Shown here: positions 7,750 to 16,167 of the stretch, one piece after another
How positions within the stretch are numbered: the first letter of the stretch is position 1
How the letters are laid out: every line of letters begins with the position of its first letter
Assembly: GCA_947500575.1 (NCBI GenBank)
Contig: CANMSI010000006.1
Coordinates: forward strand, 1 to 64,000
Length of the DNA: 64,000 bases
DNA from: an uncultured Flavobacteriaceae bacterium
GTDB taxonomy: Bacteria > Bacteroidota > Bacteroidia > Flavobacteriales > Flavobacteriaceae
Direction of reading: 5' to 3'
The notes under the pieces: model-generated
What the model saw: the letters and a program-made list of their open reading frames with translations, nothing else
Told to the model about the DNA's origin: nothing
The model's database searches: none
Translations under genes and position numbers: made by a program

Positions 7750-9998
7750 TAAACTGCTTTCTTTATAGGATTATCTTTGTAGAAGGCTATAAGCAGTTGA
7801 TTGGAATAATGCCCTTCTCTATTTTTAACAAAACCATCGTTTGAAAATAAAAACTCTTCCAGTGTAAAACGTTCTCGATTTTTTACTGTATCCAAAAGCA
7901 TTTTTACTGAAGTACTGTTGTTAAAATTAATGGTTAAGGTATTGTCGCCATCCATTAATTGAACATATTGCGGAATGTTTCCTTTTGTTCTCCAATTTCC
8001 TACCGCATTCATCAATAGATTTTCTTTATCTGAATTCCCTAGTAAATGTGCTATCGTTTTCTTTTGAACATGCCAACGTGCTTTGGAAAGTATTAGATTT
8101 TTATAAAGTACTCTGGGTAAGTGCGAATATTGATCAAAAAATGATCCCCATCCAAATCCATAGCTGTGTTTGTTTTGTGTTTGTAAGTCACATAAAAAAT
8201 GATATGCAGGCAAGGGGTTAGCGCTATAATTATGGGCATTTGTTAATTTGGGGAGTACTTCTTTCTGATGTTTTTTTGAAAATAACTTAAGTTGGTTGTC
8301 TACAATACTTATTTGTAAATCGTTAAGGGGAATTTGTTTCTCTAGGGGGAGATCCGACATACCCAAACAAGGTATTTCATACTCTCTTAAATAAGGACGC
8401 CTTAAGACATTGCCTGTGCGCGATTCTGGAAGATGAATAATTTCGGCTACAAGCTTTTCTTTATTTAATTTCGCTTCTTTCTGCGTAATTTCTTCTGCCA
8501 GTTTCAGCATAGCCTCTTCGCCATAACAAAAACGCGCCATAAGATTTGCAGCACTAGAGCCTCCTGCGAAATCCATTACCACATATTCTTTTTCTTTTTC
8601 CTTTATAATTTCTACAAGTGTTGCTAAAGTGTCTGGCGAGTTGCTCCATGTTACTTTTTCGTCTTTAATATCCGTATCCGTAATTTCAATGAGATCTGTC
8701 CCTTCTTTTAAGCACTTTGTTAATTTCTGATGTAATAATTTTTGCAGAGAAGACCAACTAAAACTAGAATCATTGGAGTCTTCTTTTGGATATGGAAGAA
8801 TTAAGTCATCCAAGAAAGGAGTTGCATCTATACTATTTGGATTCTGCATATATCCCACTCCAGTTTCTACGTCCAAAGCATTTAGGAGGTCTATTTTCTG
8901 ATGCTCGTACCTTTTTAAGAAGGCAGATTTAAATTTTTCTAAATTGTGATTCTTCTGAGGCATAGAAATTCTGTTTAAAAAGGTGATTCCTTTTTTAATA
9001 GAAATAAGTAGGTCAGAACTGAGGGAATTCTGTTTTAAGTTGGTGAAAGTATCTGTCTGTAGCAAATATTTTCGTTCAAATGGAAGATTTAGCGGAACAA
9101 TTAGATCTTCCGCTTTTTGGTAGGTGGTTAGCGGAATTCCAATAGCTTTATCTAGTATTTTTACTGCCTTAAGCATTTTTGTGATTAACTTAAGTTCTGG
9201 TTCAACCCCTTTGAAGGACTTTAATTTTGAAAATAACTGTTTTAAATAATCTGGCCCCGTAAGAGTCGGTTCTATTGAACTAACTAAAATTTGATTTTTA
9301 ATCAATTCTTTAATGAAATCTTCTGCCTCTACTCTATCAATATCTTTTTGAGTAAGAACAGCGGTTAATGTCTTGATAGAAGCGCCACTATTGGCAACAT
9401 TGAGGAGAGCTTCTAGATAAGAAGAATGAGATACAGATTCTAAAGAATGTACCCTGCGTTTTTCTTCATAGTAGTACTCTACATAACGGTATCTATCTCC
9501 AATGAGATAGAGCGTAGAGTTCGGATAGTAGTGTAGTTGTTTTTTTATTGACGGTTGTTGCACTAAATGAACAGCTAGTAGAGCCAGAAAGTGCATATCC
9601 CAGCGGGTAGTTTTGGTATATCTGTCCCAAGAAAGGGGTTCTAAAGCAGTAGTTTTTGCAATGACGCCAGTGCTACAGCCTGCAAAAAGGCCAAAAGGAG
9701 TGCAGCGTGTAGCCATCCTACTTAGGTATTTTAGTAAGGCATATCTAAGGCGTTTTATTTTTTTTTGTTCTTTTATTTCCGCAGTCTTCCATTTCTGTAA
9801 TTGTAAATAAAGCTCAGGTGAAGCCAAATAAAGCGCTTCTTGGATAAATGGGTTTTGTAATTTTTCAAAGAATATGTCATCGGATACGGAAGAACGAGCG
9901 GTGAGCTCTTCAAAAAATTGAAAAGGCAAAATAGGGGTGCGAAGACAATACGAGTCAAAAGCCTTGTAGGGCATTTGATCCTTTTGATTTGGATACAT
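7749..9998 (-). CDS. split LanB, lantibiotic dehydratase N-terminal (glutamylation) protein
   Basis: The 749-residue protein matches the N-terminal domain of class I LanB dehydratases, which use Glu-tRNA to glutamylate Ser/Thr of the precursor. The RMATRCTPFGLFAG motif (about residues 94-107) corresponds to the conserved R-x-TPFGLF signature, and the end carries KNREGHYSNQLLIAFYK. It is the first gene of the minus-strand operon and is followed, with a one-base overlap, by the elimination half. This split arrangement is known from other Bacteroidota lanthipeptide loci such as the pinensin cluster. The start at 9998 lies just downstream of the TTTAGG/CCTAAA dyad. Confidence 0.92.
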   Translation of the reverse strand: MYPNQKDQMPYKAFDSYCLRTPILPFQFFEELTARSSVSDDIFFEKLQNPFIQEALYLASPELYLQLQKWKTAEIKEQKKIKRLRYALLKYLSRMATRCTPFGLFAGCSTGVIAKTTALEPLSWDRYTKTTRWDMHFLALLAVHLVQQPSIKKQLHYYPNSTLYLIGDRYRYVEYYYEEKRRVHSLESVSHSSYLEALLNVANSGASIKTLTAVLTQKDIDRVEAEDFIKELIKNQILVSSIEPTLTGPDYLKQLFSKLKSFKGVEPELKLITKMLKAVKILDKAIGIPLTTYQKAEDLIVPLNLPFERKYLLQTDTFTNLKQNSLSSDLLISIKKGITFLNRISMPQKNHNLEKFKSAFLKRYEHQKIDLLNALDVETGVGYMQNPNSIDATPFLDDLILPYPKEDSNDSSFSWSSLQKLLHQKLTKCLKEGTDLIEITDTDIKDEKVTWSNSPDTLATLVEIIKEKEKEYVVMDFAGGSSAANLMARFCYGEEAMLKLAEEITQKEAKLNKEKLVAEIIHLPESRTGNVLRRPYLREYEIPCLGMSDLPLEKQIPLNDLQISIVDNQLKLFSKKHQKEVLPKLTNAHNYSANPLPAYHFLCDLQTQNKHSYGFGWGSFFDQYSHLPRVLYKNLILSKARWHVQKKTIAHLLGNSDKENLLMNAVGNWRTKGNIPQYVQLMDGDNTLTINFNNSTSVKMLLDTVKNRERFTLEEFLFSNDGFVKNREGHYSNQLLIAFYKDNPIKKAV

Positions 9999-10009
9999 AA
10001 AATGATTGG

Positions 10010-10026
10010 TTTAGGCAAAACCTAAA
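10010..10026. promoter_or_regulatory. TTTAGG-CAAAA-CCTAAA dyad upstream of the LanB operon
   Basis: A perfect 6-bp inverted repeat with a 5-bp spacer lies 12 nt upstream of the dehydratase ATG. A related dyad (TAGG-GAAAAA-CCTA) occurs at 10070-10083 in the same divergent intergenic region. It could be an operator or a small hairpin in the LanB leader. Function is inferred from position only. Confidence 0.4.
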
Positions 10027-10086
10027 TATAGTATTTTCTCTTCAACTATTAGGGAGTTGGTGTTTAATGTAGGGAAAAACCTAAGA

Positions 10087-10122
10087 GTCTTAATTCATGA
10101 ATGAAAGGTCTGAATTCATGAA
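10087..10122 (+). promoter_or_regulatory. 15-bp direct repeat GTCTnAATTCATGAA, 21-bp period
   Basis: Two copies (10087-10101 and 10108-10122) differ only at the n position. Their 21-bp period is two helical turns, the spacing seen for paired half-sites of AraC-family activators. They lie between the divergent LanB operon and HTH gene. The core AATTCATGAA recurs before the precursor gene, and an AraC-family protein is encoded in the operon. Confidence 0.6.
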
Positions 10123-10228
10123 ACACGTTAGTATTCTTTTGATTTATAGGATTTTGAAGAATAGATTTACTTCATCAAACCAAGGTGTAGAGGAGACTAT
10201 CATTCGTCCCAAACTAATTAAAACACAT

Positions 10229-10516
10229 ATGAAGACCATTAAAAACTTAGAACGATTACAACAATTACATTCTTTAATAGAAAATGAAGTTAGTGGATCT
10301 CCAAGGAATATTGCAAATAGAATGCATATCAGCGAACGTCTGGTATATCATCTTATCGGACAGCTTAGAGATTATAAGGCCGCAATTTGTTATGATAGAG
10401 GTAGAGAAACATATTATTATTTGAACGAGTTTCATTTAAGAATAGATATAGCCATTTCTGTGAGCAGTAACAATGAAATTACACGAATTTTTGGCAAGCA
10501 TCCATTGGCCTCATAA
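10229..10516 (+). CDS. small winged-helix/HTH protein divergent from the RiPP operon
   Basis: From the internal ATG at 10229 this is a 95-residue protein with an HTH-like core (SPRNIANRMHISERLVYHLIGQLRDY) followed by a short beta-hairpin-like stretch (AAICYDRGRETYYYLN), as in small winged-helix regulators. An upstream in-frame ATG at 10097 exists, but it lies inside the direct-repeat element and would add 44 unrelated residues, so the later start is preferred. Small HTH proteins like this are often found beside Bacteroidota bacteriocin or RiPP genes. A local regulatory role is likely but unproven. Confidence 0.7.
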   Translation: MKTIKNLERLQQLHSLIENEVSGSPRNIANRMHISERLVYHLIGQLRDYKAAICYDRGRETYYYLNEFHLRIDIAISVSSNNEITRIFGKHPLAS

Positions 10517-10568
10517 GTTGGTAATAGTTCAATGGTATAATTAGATTAAAAACTTAAAAAAGAAAGAT

Positions 10569-10721
10569 ATGCTAGTGATGATAGATAAATCTAAAATGAA
10601 ATATTCTGAAGATTTTTTATGTCATCAAACTACTTGGCAAGAATTGGCATTACTTCTCGGGTTTATTTTATTAATGATTCTAGTGAGTATGGCGTGGAAA
10701 GTGGAAGAGAATGCTAAATAA
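10569..10721 (+). CDS. 50-residue single-span membrane peptide
   Basis: A 50-codon frame starts with ATG, preceded by an A-rich AAAGA stretch at about 5 nt. The N-terminal half is polar (MLVMIDKSKMKYSEDF), one hydrophobic helix covers about residues 25-43 (ELALLLGFILLMILVSMAW), and the tail is charged. It begins 52 nt after the HTH gene stop and could share its transcript. I do not recognise a family. An immunity or accessory peptide for the RiPP locus is one possibility, based on position only. Confidence 0.5.
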   Translation: MLVMIDKSKMKYSEDFLCHQTTWQELALLLGFILLMILVSMAWKVEENAK

Positions 10722-10819
10722 AAGATAAGCAAAAGGTTTTTAACAAATAATGTTATTCATTTCAAAAAGATTTTTGTGTGGTAAATTAAGACATGTTCCT
10801 TAGGTAATATTTTTCTTAT

Positions 10820-10835
10820 TGTGATTTTTTTCACA
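10820..10835. promoter_or_regulatory. CRP/FNR-type dyad TGTGA-N6-TCACA
   Basis: A perfect TGTGA-TTTTTT-TCACA palindrome lies 65 bp upstream of the ATG at 10900. This matches the classic CRP-family half-site arrangement. Bacteroidota have CRP/FNR-family regulators, but their consensus need not be identical, so the assignment is tentative. Confidence 0.45.
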
Positions 10836-10899
10836 TTTCAATTTAATGGTGTAAACCGAAAAACCATAAATAGAGTAGGTGTTATTTAATATTTATAGT

Positions 10900-11517
10900 A
10901 TGAAGTCAGTGTTTTTTTTAGTTTTATTTTTAATTTCTATTTCGAGTTGGGCAGAATCTCGTACTCTTATTTTGGTTGATAATGAAACCTGTGAAATTAG
11001 TCCTAATGATGTTTTTTTGGATATTGAAGATAATCCAAATTTTAAAAAAATTGTAGAAATTGAAGGATCAATATTCTATAAGATTCTAAAGAAGAATCCA
11101 CAGAAAAAGTATGTCTCTATAGATTTTTATAATCTTAAAAGAGAAGATATGGAATTTATTGCAGTTCAAATATTAGACTATGAAAATCTTGGTTCATTTA
11201 TTAACGATATGGAGATTTTAAGAGATGCGAATGAAGATCTTTTAAATGACTATTCTATAAAAAATGATAAAAATGAAGCTGCTTTCTTAAAAGAGTTACA
11301 AAGGGTAAAATTCGATTACATTGAAAATTATTACTCAGGCTGCATCGCCTTTTGTAATGGAAGAGAAGAGACCTGTCATGAAACTATTGATGCTTTACCT
11401 TCCGTAGGATGGTTTGGAGCTGCGGTGGATGTTATGTTACATGCAATCTGCCATGCAACTGGAATTACTTGTAGAGCGGACTGCTCTGCTGATGAGATTC
11501 CTGATATAGATAATTAG
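10900..11517 (+). CDS. secreted Cys-rich protein of unknown function
   Basis: Starting at the ATG at 10900, the 205-residue protein has a clear signal peptide (KSVFFLVLFLISISSWAES). An upstream in-frame ATG at 10879 would place seven extra residues before the signal. The mature part is acidic and carries one Cys near the N-terminus (DNETC) and six in the last about 65 residues: SGC, AFC, ETC, AIC, ITC and ADC. These could form disulfides outside the cytoplasm. A hydrophobic segment (SVGWFGAAVDVMLHAI) lies between them. I recognise no family. It stands alone between a CRP-like dyad and a strong terminator. Confidence 0.75.
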   Translation: MKSVFFLVLFLISISSWAESRTLILVDNETCEISPNDVFLDIEDNPNFKKIVEIEGSIFYKILKKNPQKKYVSIDFYNLKREDMEFIAVQILDYENLGSFINDMEILRDANEDLLNDYSIKNDKNEAAFLKELQRVKFDYIENYYSGCIAFCNGREETCHETIDALPSVGWFGAAVDVMLHAICHATGITCRADCSADEIPDIDN

Positions 11518-11537
11518 TTTATGTAAATTCAAATTGG

Positions 11538-11576
11538 TAAAAGCTTGTCATATTCTAAGAACATGACAAGCTTTTA
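11538..11576 (+). terminator. terminator after the Cys-rich protein gene
   Basis: A perfect 14-bp inverted repeat (TAAAAGCTTGTCAT with ATGACAAGCTTTTA) has an 11-base loop and begins 20 nt after the stop codon. The T-rich end of the right arm is consistent with a rho-independent terminator. Confidence 0.75.
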
Positions 11577-11768
11577 CTATTATATATTATTTAGTCATGT
11601 TTTATTGCTTCTTGGTATGAAGAATTATTTAACAAAAATTTTGGAAGAGTATTTGTAACATTTTAACAACTTGCTAGTCATATACACAATAGTAGTTTAA
11701 AGAGACTTTTATGTTTCCCCTATAGAAAGTTCTTTTAACACAACAATCAAGAACGAATACAACTGACC

Positions 11769-12473
11769 ATGATCGAAATTAAAGACTTGCATAAGTCGTA
11801 CAAAATGGGGAGCAATTCCCTTCACGTACTAAAAGGGATTAACTTCTCTGTAGAAGAAGGTGAACTTGTTGCCATAATGGGTTCTTCCGGTTCTGGAAAA
11901 TCTACACTCCTTAATATTTTAGGCATGCTAGATGTAGCAGATGAAGGTGAGTATAACCTGGACAATGTGCCTATTAAAAATTTAAACGAAACCAAAGCTG
12001 CTCAGTACAGAAATAAATTTCTAGGCTTTGTTTTTCAATCTTTTAATCTTATCAATTATAAAAGTGCTGTAGAAAACGTTGCACTTCCCTTATATTACCA
12101 AAAAGTAGGACGTAAAGAAAGACAAGAAAAGGCCTTAAAATATTTGGCCCAGGTTGGACTGAAGGAATGGGCAGGGCATTTGCCTAGTGAACTTTCTGGA
12201 GGTCAAAAACAACGGGTGGCAATTGCGCGTGCTATGGCTGCTGAGCCAAAAGTATTGCTGGCCGATGAGCCTACAGGTGCCCTAGATAGTACCACTTCTT
12301 ACGAAGTGATGGATCTTATCCAAAAAATTAACGATGATGGTAATACTATTTTGGTAGTGACTCACGAAGAGGACATAGCTGAAATGTGCAAACGCATTGT
12401 GCATTTAAAGGATGGCGTAATTGTAGAAGATAAGAAAATAAAACAGGTACGGGCTTCACAATATGTAAGCTAA
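11769..12473 (+). CDS. ABC transporter ATP-binding protein (MacB/LolD-like)
   Basis: This 234-residue ATPase belongs to the MacB/LolD/FtsE subclass. It has Walker A GSSGSGKST, Q-loop FVFQSFNL, signature LSGGQKQR and Walker B VLLADEPTGALD. It is the first gene of a five-gene operon with two FtsX/MacB-type permeases, an HlyD-like adaptor and a TolC-like channel, so it should power a tripartite export or efflux system. The 250-bp upstream region shows no clear promoter. Confidence 0.93.
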   Translation: MIEIKDLHKSYKMGSNSLHVLKGINFSVEEGELVAIMGSSGSGKSTLLNILGMLDVADEGEYNLDNVPIKNLNETKAAQYRNKFLGFVFQSFNLINYKSAVENVALPLYYQKVGRKERQEKALKYLAQVGLKEWAGHLPSELSGGQKQRVAIARAMAAEPKVLLADEPTGALDSTTSYEVMDLIQKINDDGNTILVVTHEEDIAEMCKRIVHLKDGVIVEDKKIKQVRASQYVS

Positions 12474-12501
12474 GAAAACCATTTCAAATCCATAAACGTT
12501 T

Positions 12502-13731
12502 ATGTTCGATAGAGATACTTGGCAGGAGATTTTTCATAGTATACGAAAAAACAAACTTCGCACCTTTCTTACAGGCTTTTCAGTGGCATGGGGAATATTT
12601 ATTTTGGTGCTATTGCTAGCATCTGTGAACGGTATGGGTAATGGTTTTGAAAAGCAGTTTAATGATGATGCTCAGAATTCAATTTTTATATACCCTAATG
12701 TAACTACCAAACCCTATGGTGGTTTTGAAGCTGGCAGAAGAATTTCATTTGATAATCAAGATATTGAATATATCAGAAAAACCTTTGAGGGTTCATTTGA
12801 GTTAATAACACCCAGATTCTATAGAAGTGTAAATGCTAGTTACGGAAATCAAACAGGTAATTACAGAGTTACAGCAGTTAATCCAGATCATTTAGTAATA
12901 GAGCGCACCGTAATTGATAAGGGGCGTTACCTGAATCAAAATGACATGAAAAACTCCTTAAAGGTAGTGGTCATAGGAAAGGTAATTGCCAAAGAACTTT
13001 TTCCAAAGGAAGATCCGGTTGGTAAAAATGTAATCTTAAATGGATTGTCTCATAAGGTAATAGGAGTATTCTCAGATGAGGGAAATGAAAGAGAAGAAAA
13101 TAAAATGTATGCACCCATTACCACTTTTCAGAGACTGTATGGAAATACTGATAGGGTAGATGAAATTGCTATTACTTATAATTCTGCATTTAGTTATGTT
13201 GAAGCGATTAACTTTTCTGATATGATGGATGTTGCCCTTCGAAGACGTCTAATTATAGATCCAGATGATCAAGGCGCTATCTACTTTAATAATTATGCAG
13301 AAGCATACTCTAATGTATCGGGTTTCACAACTTTATTAAATGTAATCAGTATTGGAATTGGAATACTAATTTTAATAGCTGGTATTGTTGGTATTGGAAA
13401 TATACTGGTATTTATTATAAAAGAGAGAACCAAAGAAATTGGGGTTCGAAAAGCCATGGGAGCAAAACCCATGGATATCATAAAACTGGTGTTGTTAGAA
13501 TCCGTTTTTATAACAACAATTTCAGGTTTTGTAGGGCTTCTTTTTGCCATGGGCCTCGTAGCAATTATATCACCTCTGGTAGACGCTCCTGCTTTTTCAA
13601 ATCCTTCGGTAGATAACGTTACTGTTATTACATGTACTATAGTACTGGTTGTTGCAGGGCTCATTGCAGGATTGATTCCGGCTACCAAAGCAGCAAGAGT
13701 TAAACCAATTGAAGCATTAAGAGCAGATTAA
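12502..13731 (+). CDS. MacB/FtsX-type ABC permease 1
   Basis: The 409-residue protein has the MacB architecture: an N-terminal transmembrane helix (about 20-42, with NKLRTFLTGFSVAWGIFIL), a large periplasmic MacB_PCD domain (about 45-275) and three C-terminal helices with the family motif ERTKEIGVRKAMGA before helix 3. It ends with the usual PATKAARVKPIEALR. It starts 28 bp after the ATPase gene and has a paralogue directly behind it, so the transporter is probably a heterodimer. Confidence 0.92.
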   Translation: MFDRDTWQEIFHSIRKNKLRTFLTGFSVAWGIFILVLLLASVNGMGNGFEKQFNDDAQNSIFIYPNVTTKPYGGFEAGRRISFDNQDIEYIRKTFEGSFELITPRFYRSVNASYGNQTGNYRVTAVNPDHLVIERTVIDKGRYLNQNDMKNSLKVVVIGKVIAKELFPKEDPVGKNVILNGLSHKVIGVFSDEGNEREENKMYAPITTFQRLYGNTDRVDEIAITYNSAFSYVEAINFSDMMDVALRRRLIIDPDDQGAIYFNNYAEAYSNVSGFTTLLNVISIGIGILILIAGIVGIGNILVFIIKERTKEIGVRKAMGAKPMDIIKLVLLESVFITTISGFVGLLFAMGLVAIISPLVDAPAFSNPSVDNVTVITCTIVLVVAGLIAGLIPATKAARVKPIEALRAD

Positions 13732-13732
13732 G

Positions 13733-14986
13733 ATGGGAATATTTGATAGAGATTTATGGAATGAAGTATTTGGAACGCTAAGTAAGAACTTACTTCGAAC
13801 GTTCCTTACAACCTTAGGAGTCATTTTTGCTATTGTAATCTTGATATCCCTTTTGGGTGTTACCACAGGTATGTCAAACGGGTTTGATAAAATATTTGCA
13901 GGTACCGCCACCAATAGCATGTTTATGTGGACACAGACCACTTCTATTCCTCATAAGGGATTTGAAAGAGGGAGAAGAATAAATTTCACCTTAGAAGATG
14001 TGGAGTTAATAAAGAAACAGGTGCCCGAAATAGATATTGTTGCGCCAAGAATCCAACTCGGTAATTTTCAGGCAACTTCTACGGTAGTAAGAAATGGTAA
14101 AACCAGCGGTTCAGGTGTTTATGGAGATTACCCATCCATTAGCCTAGTTTCTAAAAAACGGATGGTAGAAGGTCGGTTTATTAATCAAAATGATATTGAT
14201 GCAGCCAAAAAAGTTTGCGTCATCGGACTAGATGCTTATAAATTACTGTTTGATAAGGGAGAAAAAGCGATTGGTAAGTCTATTCAAATTAATGGTATTT
14301 ACTTTTCTGTAGTAGGCGTTTTTAAAAAGAATGATAATATCAATTTTGAGGGAGAGAACGCCATCTTTGTGCCCTTTACCACCTTTCAAAGAGCGTTTAA
14401 TAGTGGAAATAGGATTGGGTGGATGGCTATTAAAATCGACTCGGACAAAGAAGTCGCTCAGGCCGAACGCAAAATAAAAACGATCATAAAGAAAAAGTAT
14501 AATATTCATCCAGATGATGCTAGGGCAATAGGTTCTTTTGATTTCTCACAAATATTTACAGGTATCAATGCTTTTACCTTAGTATTGCAAGGATTTGCCT
14601 TTTTCGTAGGAATATTTACGCTTTTAGCTGGGGTTATTGCGGTTAGTAATATCCTTCTTATTACTGTAAAAGAAAGAACAAATGAAATAGGTGTGCGAAG
14701 AGCATTGGGTGCAACTCCAAGAATCATTAAAAGACAGATTTTATTAGAATCAATCGTATTAACTGCTTTTGCAGGGATCGTTGGTTTTGTAATTTCTATT
14801 GCGGGCTTACACCTTTTAGATAATTTGTACGGACATGGAGATTATCCTTTTGTAAATCCCACAGTAAGTATCCCACAAGTGATATTTTCATTTGTGTTAA
14901 TGGTAGGCCTTAGCCTATTAATAGGACTCATCCCTGCGAATAGGGCAACAAGAATTAGACCAATAGAAGCATTAAGAGAAGAATAA
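13733..14986 (+). CDS. MacB/FtsX-type ABC permease 2
   Basis: The 417-residue paralogue of the preceding permease has the same layout: N-terminal helix (LLRTFLTTLGVIFAIVILISLL), periplasmic domain, three C-terminal helices, ERTNEIGVRRALGA and the terminal PANRATRIRPIEALREE. The ATG is 1 bp past the stop of permease 1, indicating coupled translation. The pair is inferred to form one export complex with the upstream ATPase. Confidence 0.92.
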   Translation: MGIFDRDLWNEVFGTLSKNLLRTFLTTLGVIFAIVILISLLGVTTGMSNGFDKIFAGTATNSMFMWTQTTSIPHKGFERGRRINFTLEDVELIKKQVPEIDIVAPRIQLGNFQATSTVVRNGKTSGSGVYGDYPSISLVSKKRMVEGRFINQNDIDAAKKVCVIGLDAYKLLFDKGEKAIGKSIQINGIYFSVVGVFKKNDNINFEGENAIFVPFTTFQRAFNSGNRIGWMAIKIDSDKEVAQAERKIKTIIKKKYNIHPDDARAIGSFDFSQIFTGINAFTLVLQGFAFFVGIFTLLAGVIAVSNILLITVKERTNEIGVRRALGATPRIIKRQILLESIVLTAFAGIVGFVISIAGLHLLDNLYGHGDYPFVNPTVSIPQVIFSFVLMVGLSLLIGLIPANRATRIRPIEALREE

Positions 14987-14997
14987 ACCAAGAAAAA

Positions 14998-16131
14998 ATG
15001 AAAAAAATAGTAAAGTACGGATTAATAATAGTTTTAGTTTTAGCGGTGTTGTATGCAGTTGCCAGAGTGTTTAAAACCAATAGTAAGCCAGCGGTAACCT
15101 ATGATACGGTAACCCTAACAAAACAAAATATTTTAAACAAAATATTGGCTACTGGAAAAGTAATTCCAGAAGATGAAGTAGCTATTAAACCTCAAATTTC
15201 GGGTATTATTGATAAGATTTACTTGGAAGAAGGAGTGAAAGTAAAAGCGGGTGATCTTATTGCCAAAATTAAGGTAGTTCCAAATGAGCAGGCATTGAAC
15301 CAAGCTCGTGGGCGTGTTAGAAATGCGGAGATTTCATTGAGCAATACAAAGATTGAATACGATCGAAACAAGGCTTTATTTGATAAAGGGGTAATCTCTA
15401 GTCAGGATTTTAATAATCTAAAGTTACGCTATGATCAGGCTTCACAAGAGGTCTCCAATGCGCAATCGGACTATCAAATTATTCGACGAGGTTCTGCTGG
15501 TGGTTCGGCAACAGCAAATACGAATATCCGAGCTACTGTTTCGGGGACCATTCTTGAGATTCCCGTAAAAGAAGGAGATCAGGTTATTCAGAGTAACAAC
15601 TTTAATGATGGTACCACCATTGCAACTATTGCTGATTTAAGCAAGATGATCTTTGAAGGAAAGGTAGATGAAGCAGAAGTTGGAAAATTAAAGGTAGACA
15701 TGCCATTGAGTATTACCCTTGGTGCTATCCAAGATCAGGAATTAGCTGCTAAACTCAAATTCATTGCACCAAAAGGTGTGGAGGAAGCTGGCGCAGTTCA
15801 ATTTAAAATTGAGGGAGATGTAGAAGTGAATGAAGACTTCACCATACGGGCAGGTTACAGCGCTAATGCTTCTATTGTTCTAGATCAAAAGGATAGTGTA
15901 TTATCTTTAAAAGAGGCACATCTTCAGTTTGACAAAGAGACTGAAAAGCCATATGTAGAAGTAATGACGGGTGAAAACGAATTTGAAAGAAAAGACATAG
16001 AAATAGGAGTTTCAGATGGTATCTATGTTGAAGTGCTTTCTGGAATTACAGAAGAAGATAAAATCAAAGTTTGGAATAAAATCGAAGCTGTCGAAGACGA
16101 AGACAATAACAATGCAGACGACGATAATTAA
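14998..16131 (+). CDS. periplasmic adaptor subunit (MacA/HlyD-like)
   Basis: The 377-residue membrane fusion protein has an N-terminal anchor (residues 4-22), a barrel-sandwich half (VAIKPQISGIIDKIYLEEGVKVKAGDLIAKI), a coiled-coil hairpin (about 95-160), the second lipoyl half (ATVSGTILEIPVKEGDQV) and a beta-barrel domain. It has a very acidic tail (VEDEDNNNADDDN), which is unusual but short. It links the MacB-like permeases to the outer-membrane channel encoded next. Confidence 0.92.
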   Translation: MKKIVKYGLIIVLVLAVLYAVARVFKTNSKPAVTYDTVTLTKQNILNKILATGKVIPEDEVAIKPQISGIIDKIYLEEGVKVKAGDLIAKIKVVPNEQALNQARGRVRNAEISLSNTKIEYDRNKALFDKGVISSQDFNNLKLRYDQASQEVSNAQSDYQIIRRGSAGGSATANTNIRATVSGTILEIPVKEGDQVIQSNNFNDGTTIATIADLSKMIFEGKVDEAEVGKLKVDMPLSITLGAIQDQELAAKLKFIAPKGVEEAGAVQFKIEGDVEVNEDFTIRAGYSANASIVLDQKDSVLSLKEAHLQFDKETEKPYVEVMTGENEFERKDIEIGVSDGIYVEVLSGITEEDKIKVWNKIEAVEDEDNNNADDDN

Positions 16132-16167
16132 TATAAAATCATCAATCATAACCATAAAGTAAATCAC

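Noticed and set aside
10097-10228. N-terminal extension of the small HTH protein from an upstream ATG
   Set aside because: The upstream ATG lies inside the direct-repeat control element, and the 44 extra residues have no HTH character.
13293-13688. Minus-strand open frame (131 codons) within the MacB-like permease 1
   Set aside because: It is complementary to the conserved ERTKEIGVRKAMGA region of the permease. The coding evidence is clearly on the plus strand.
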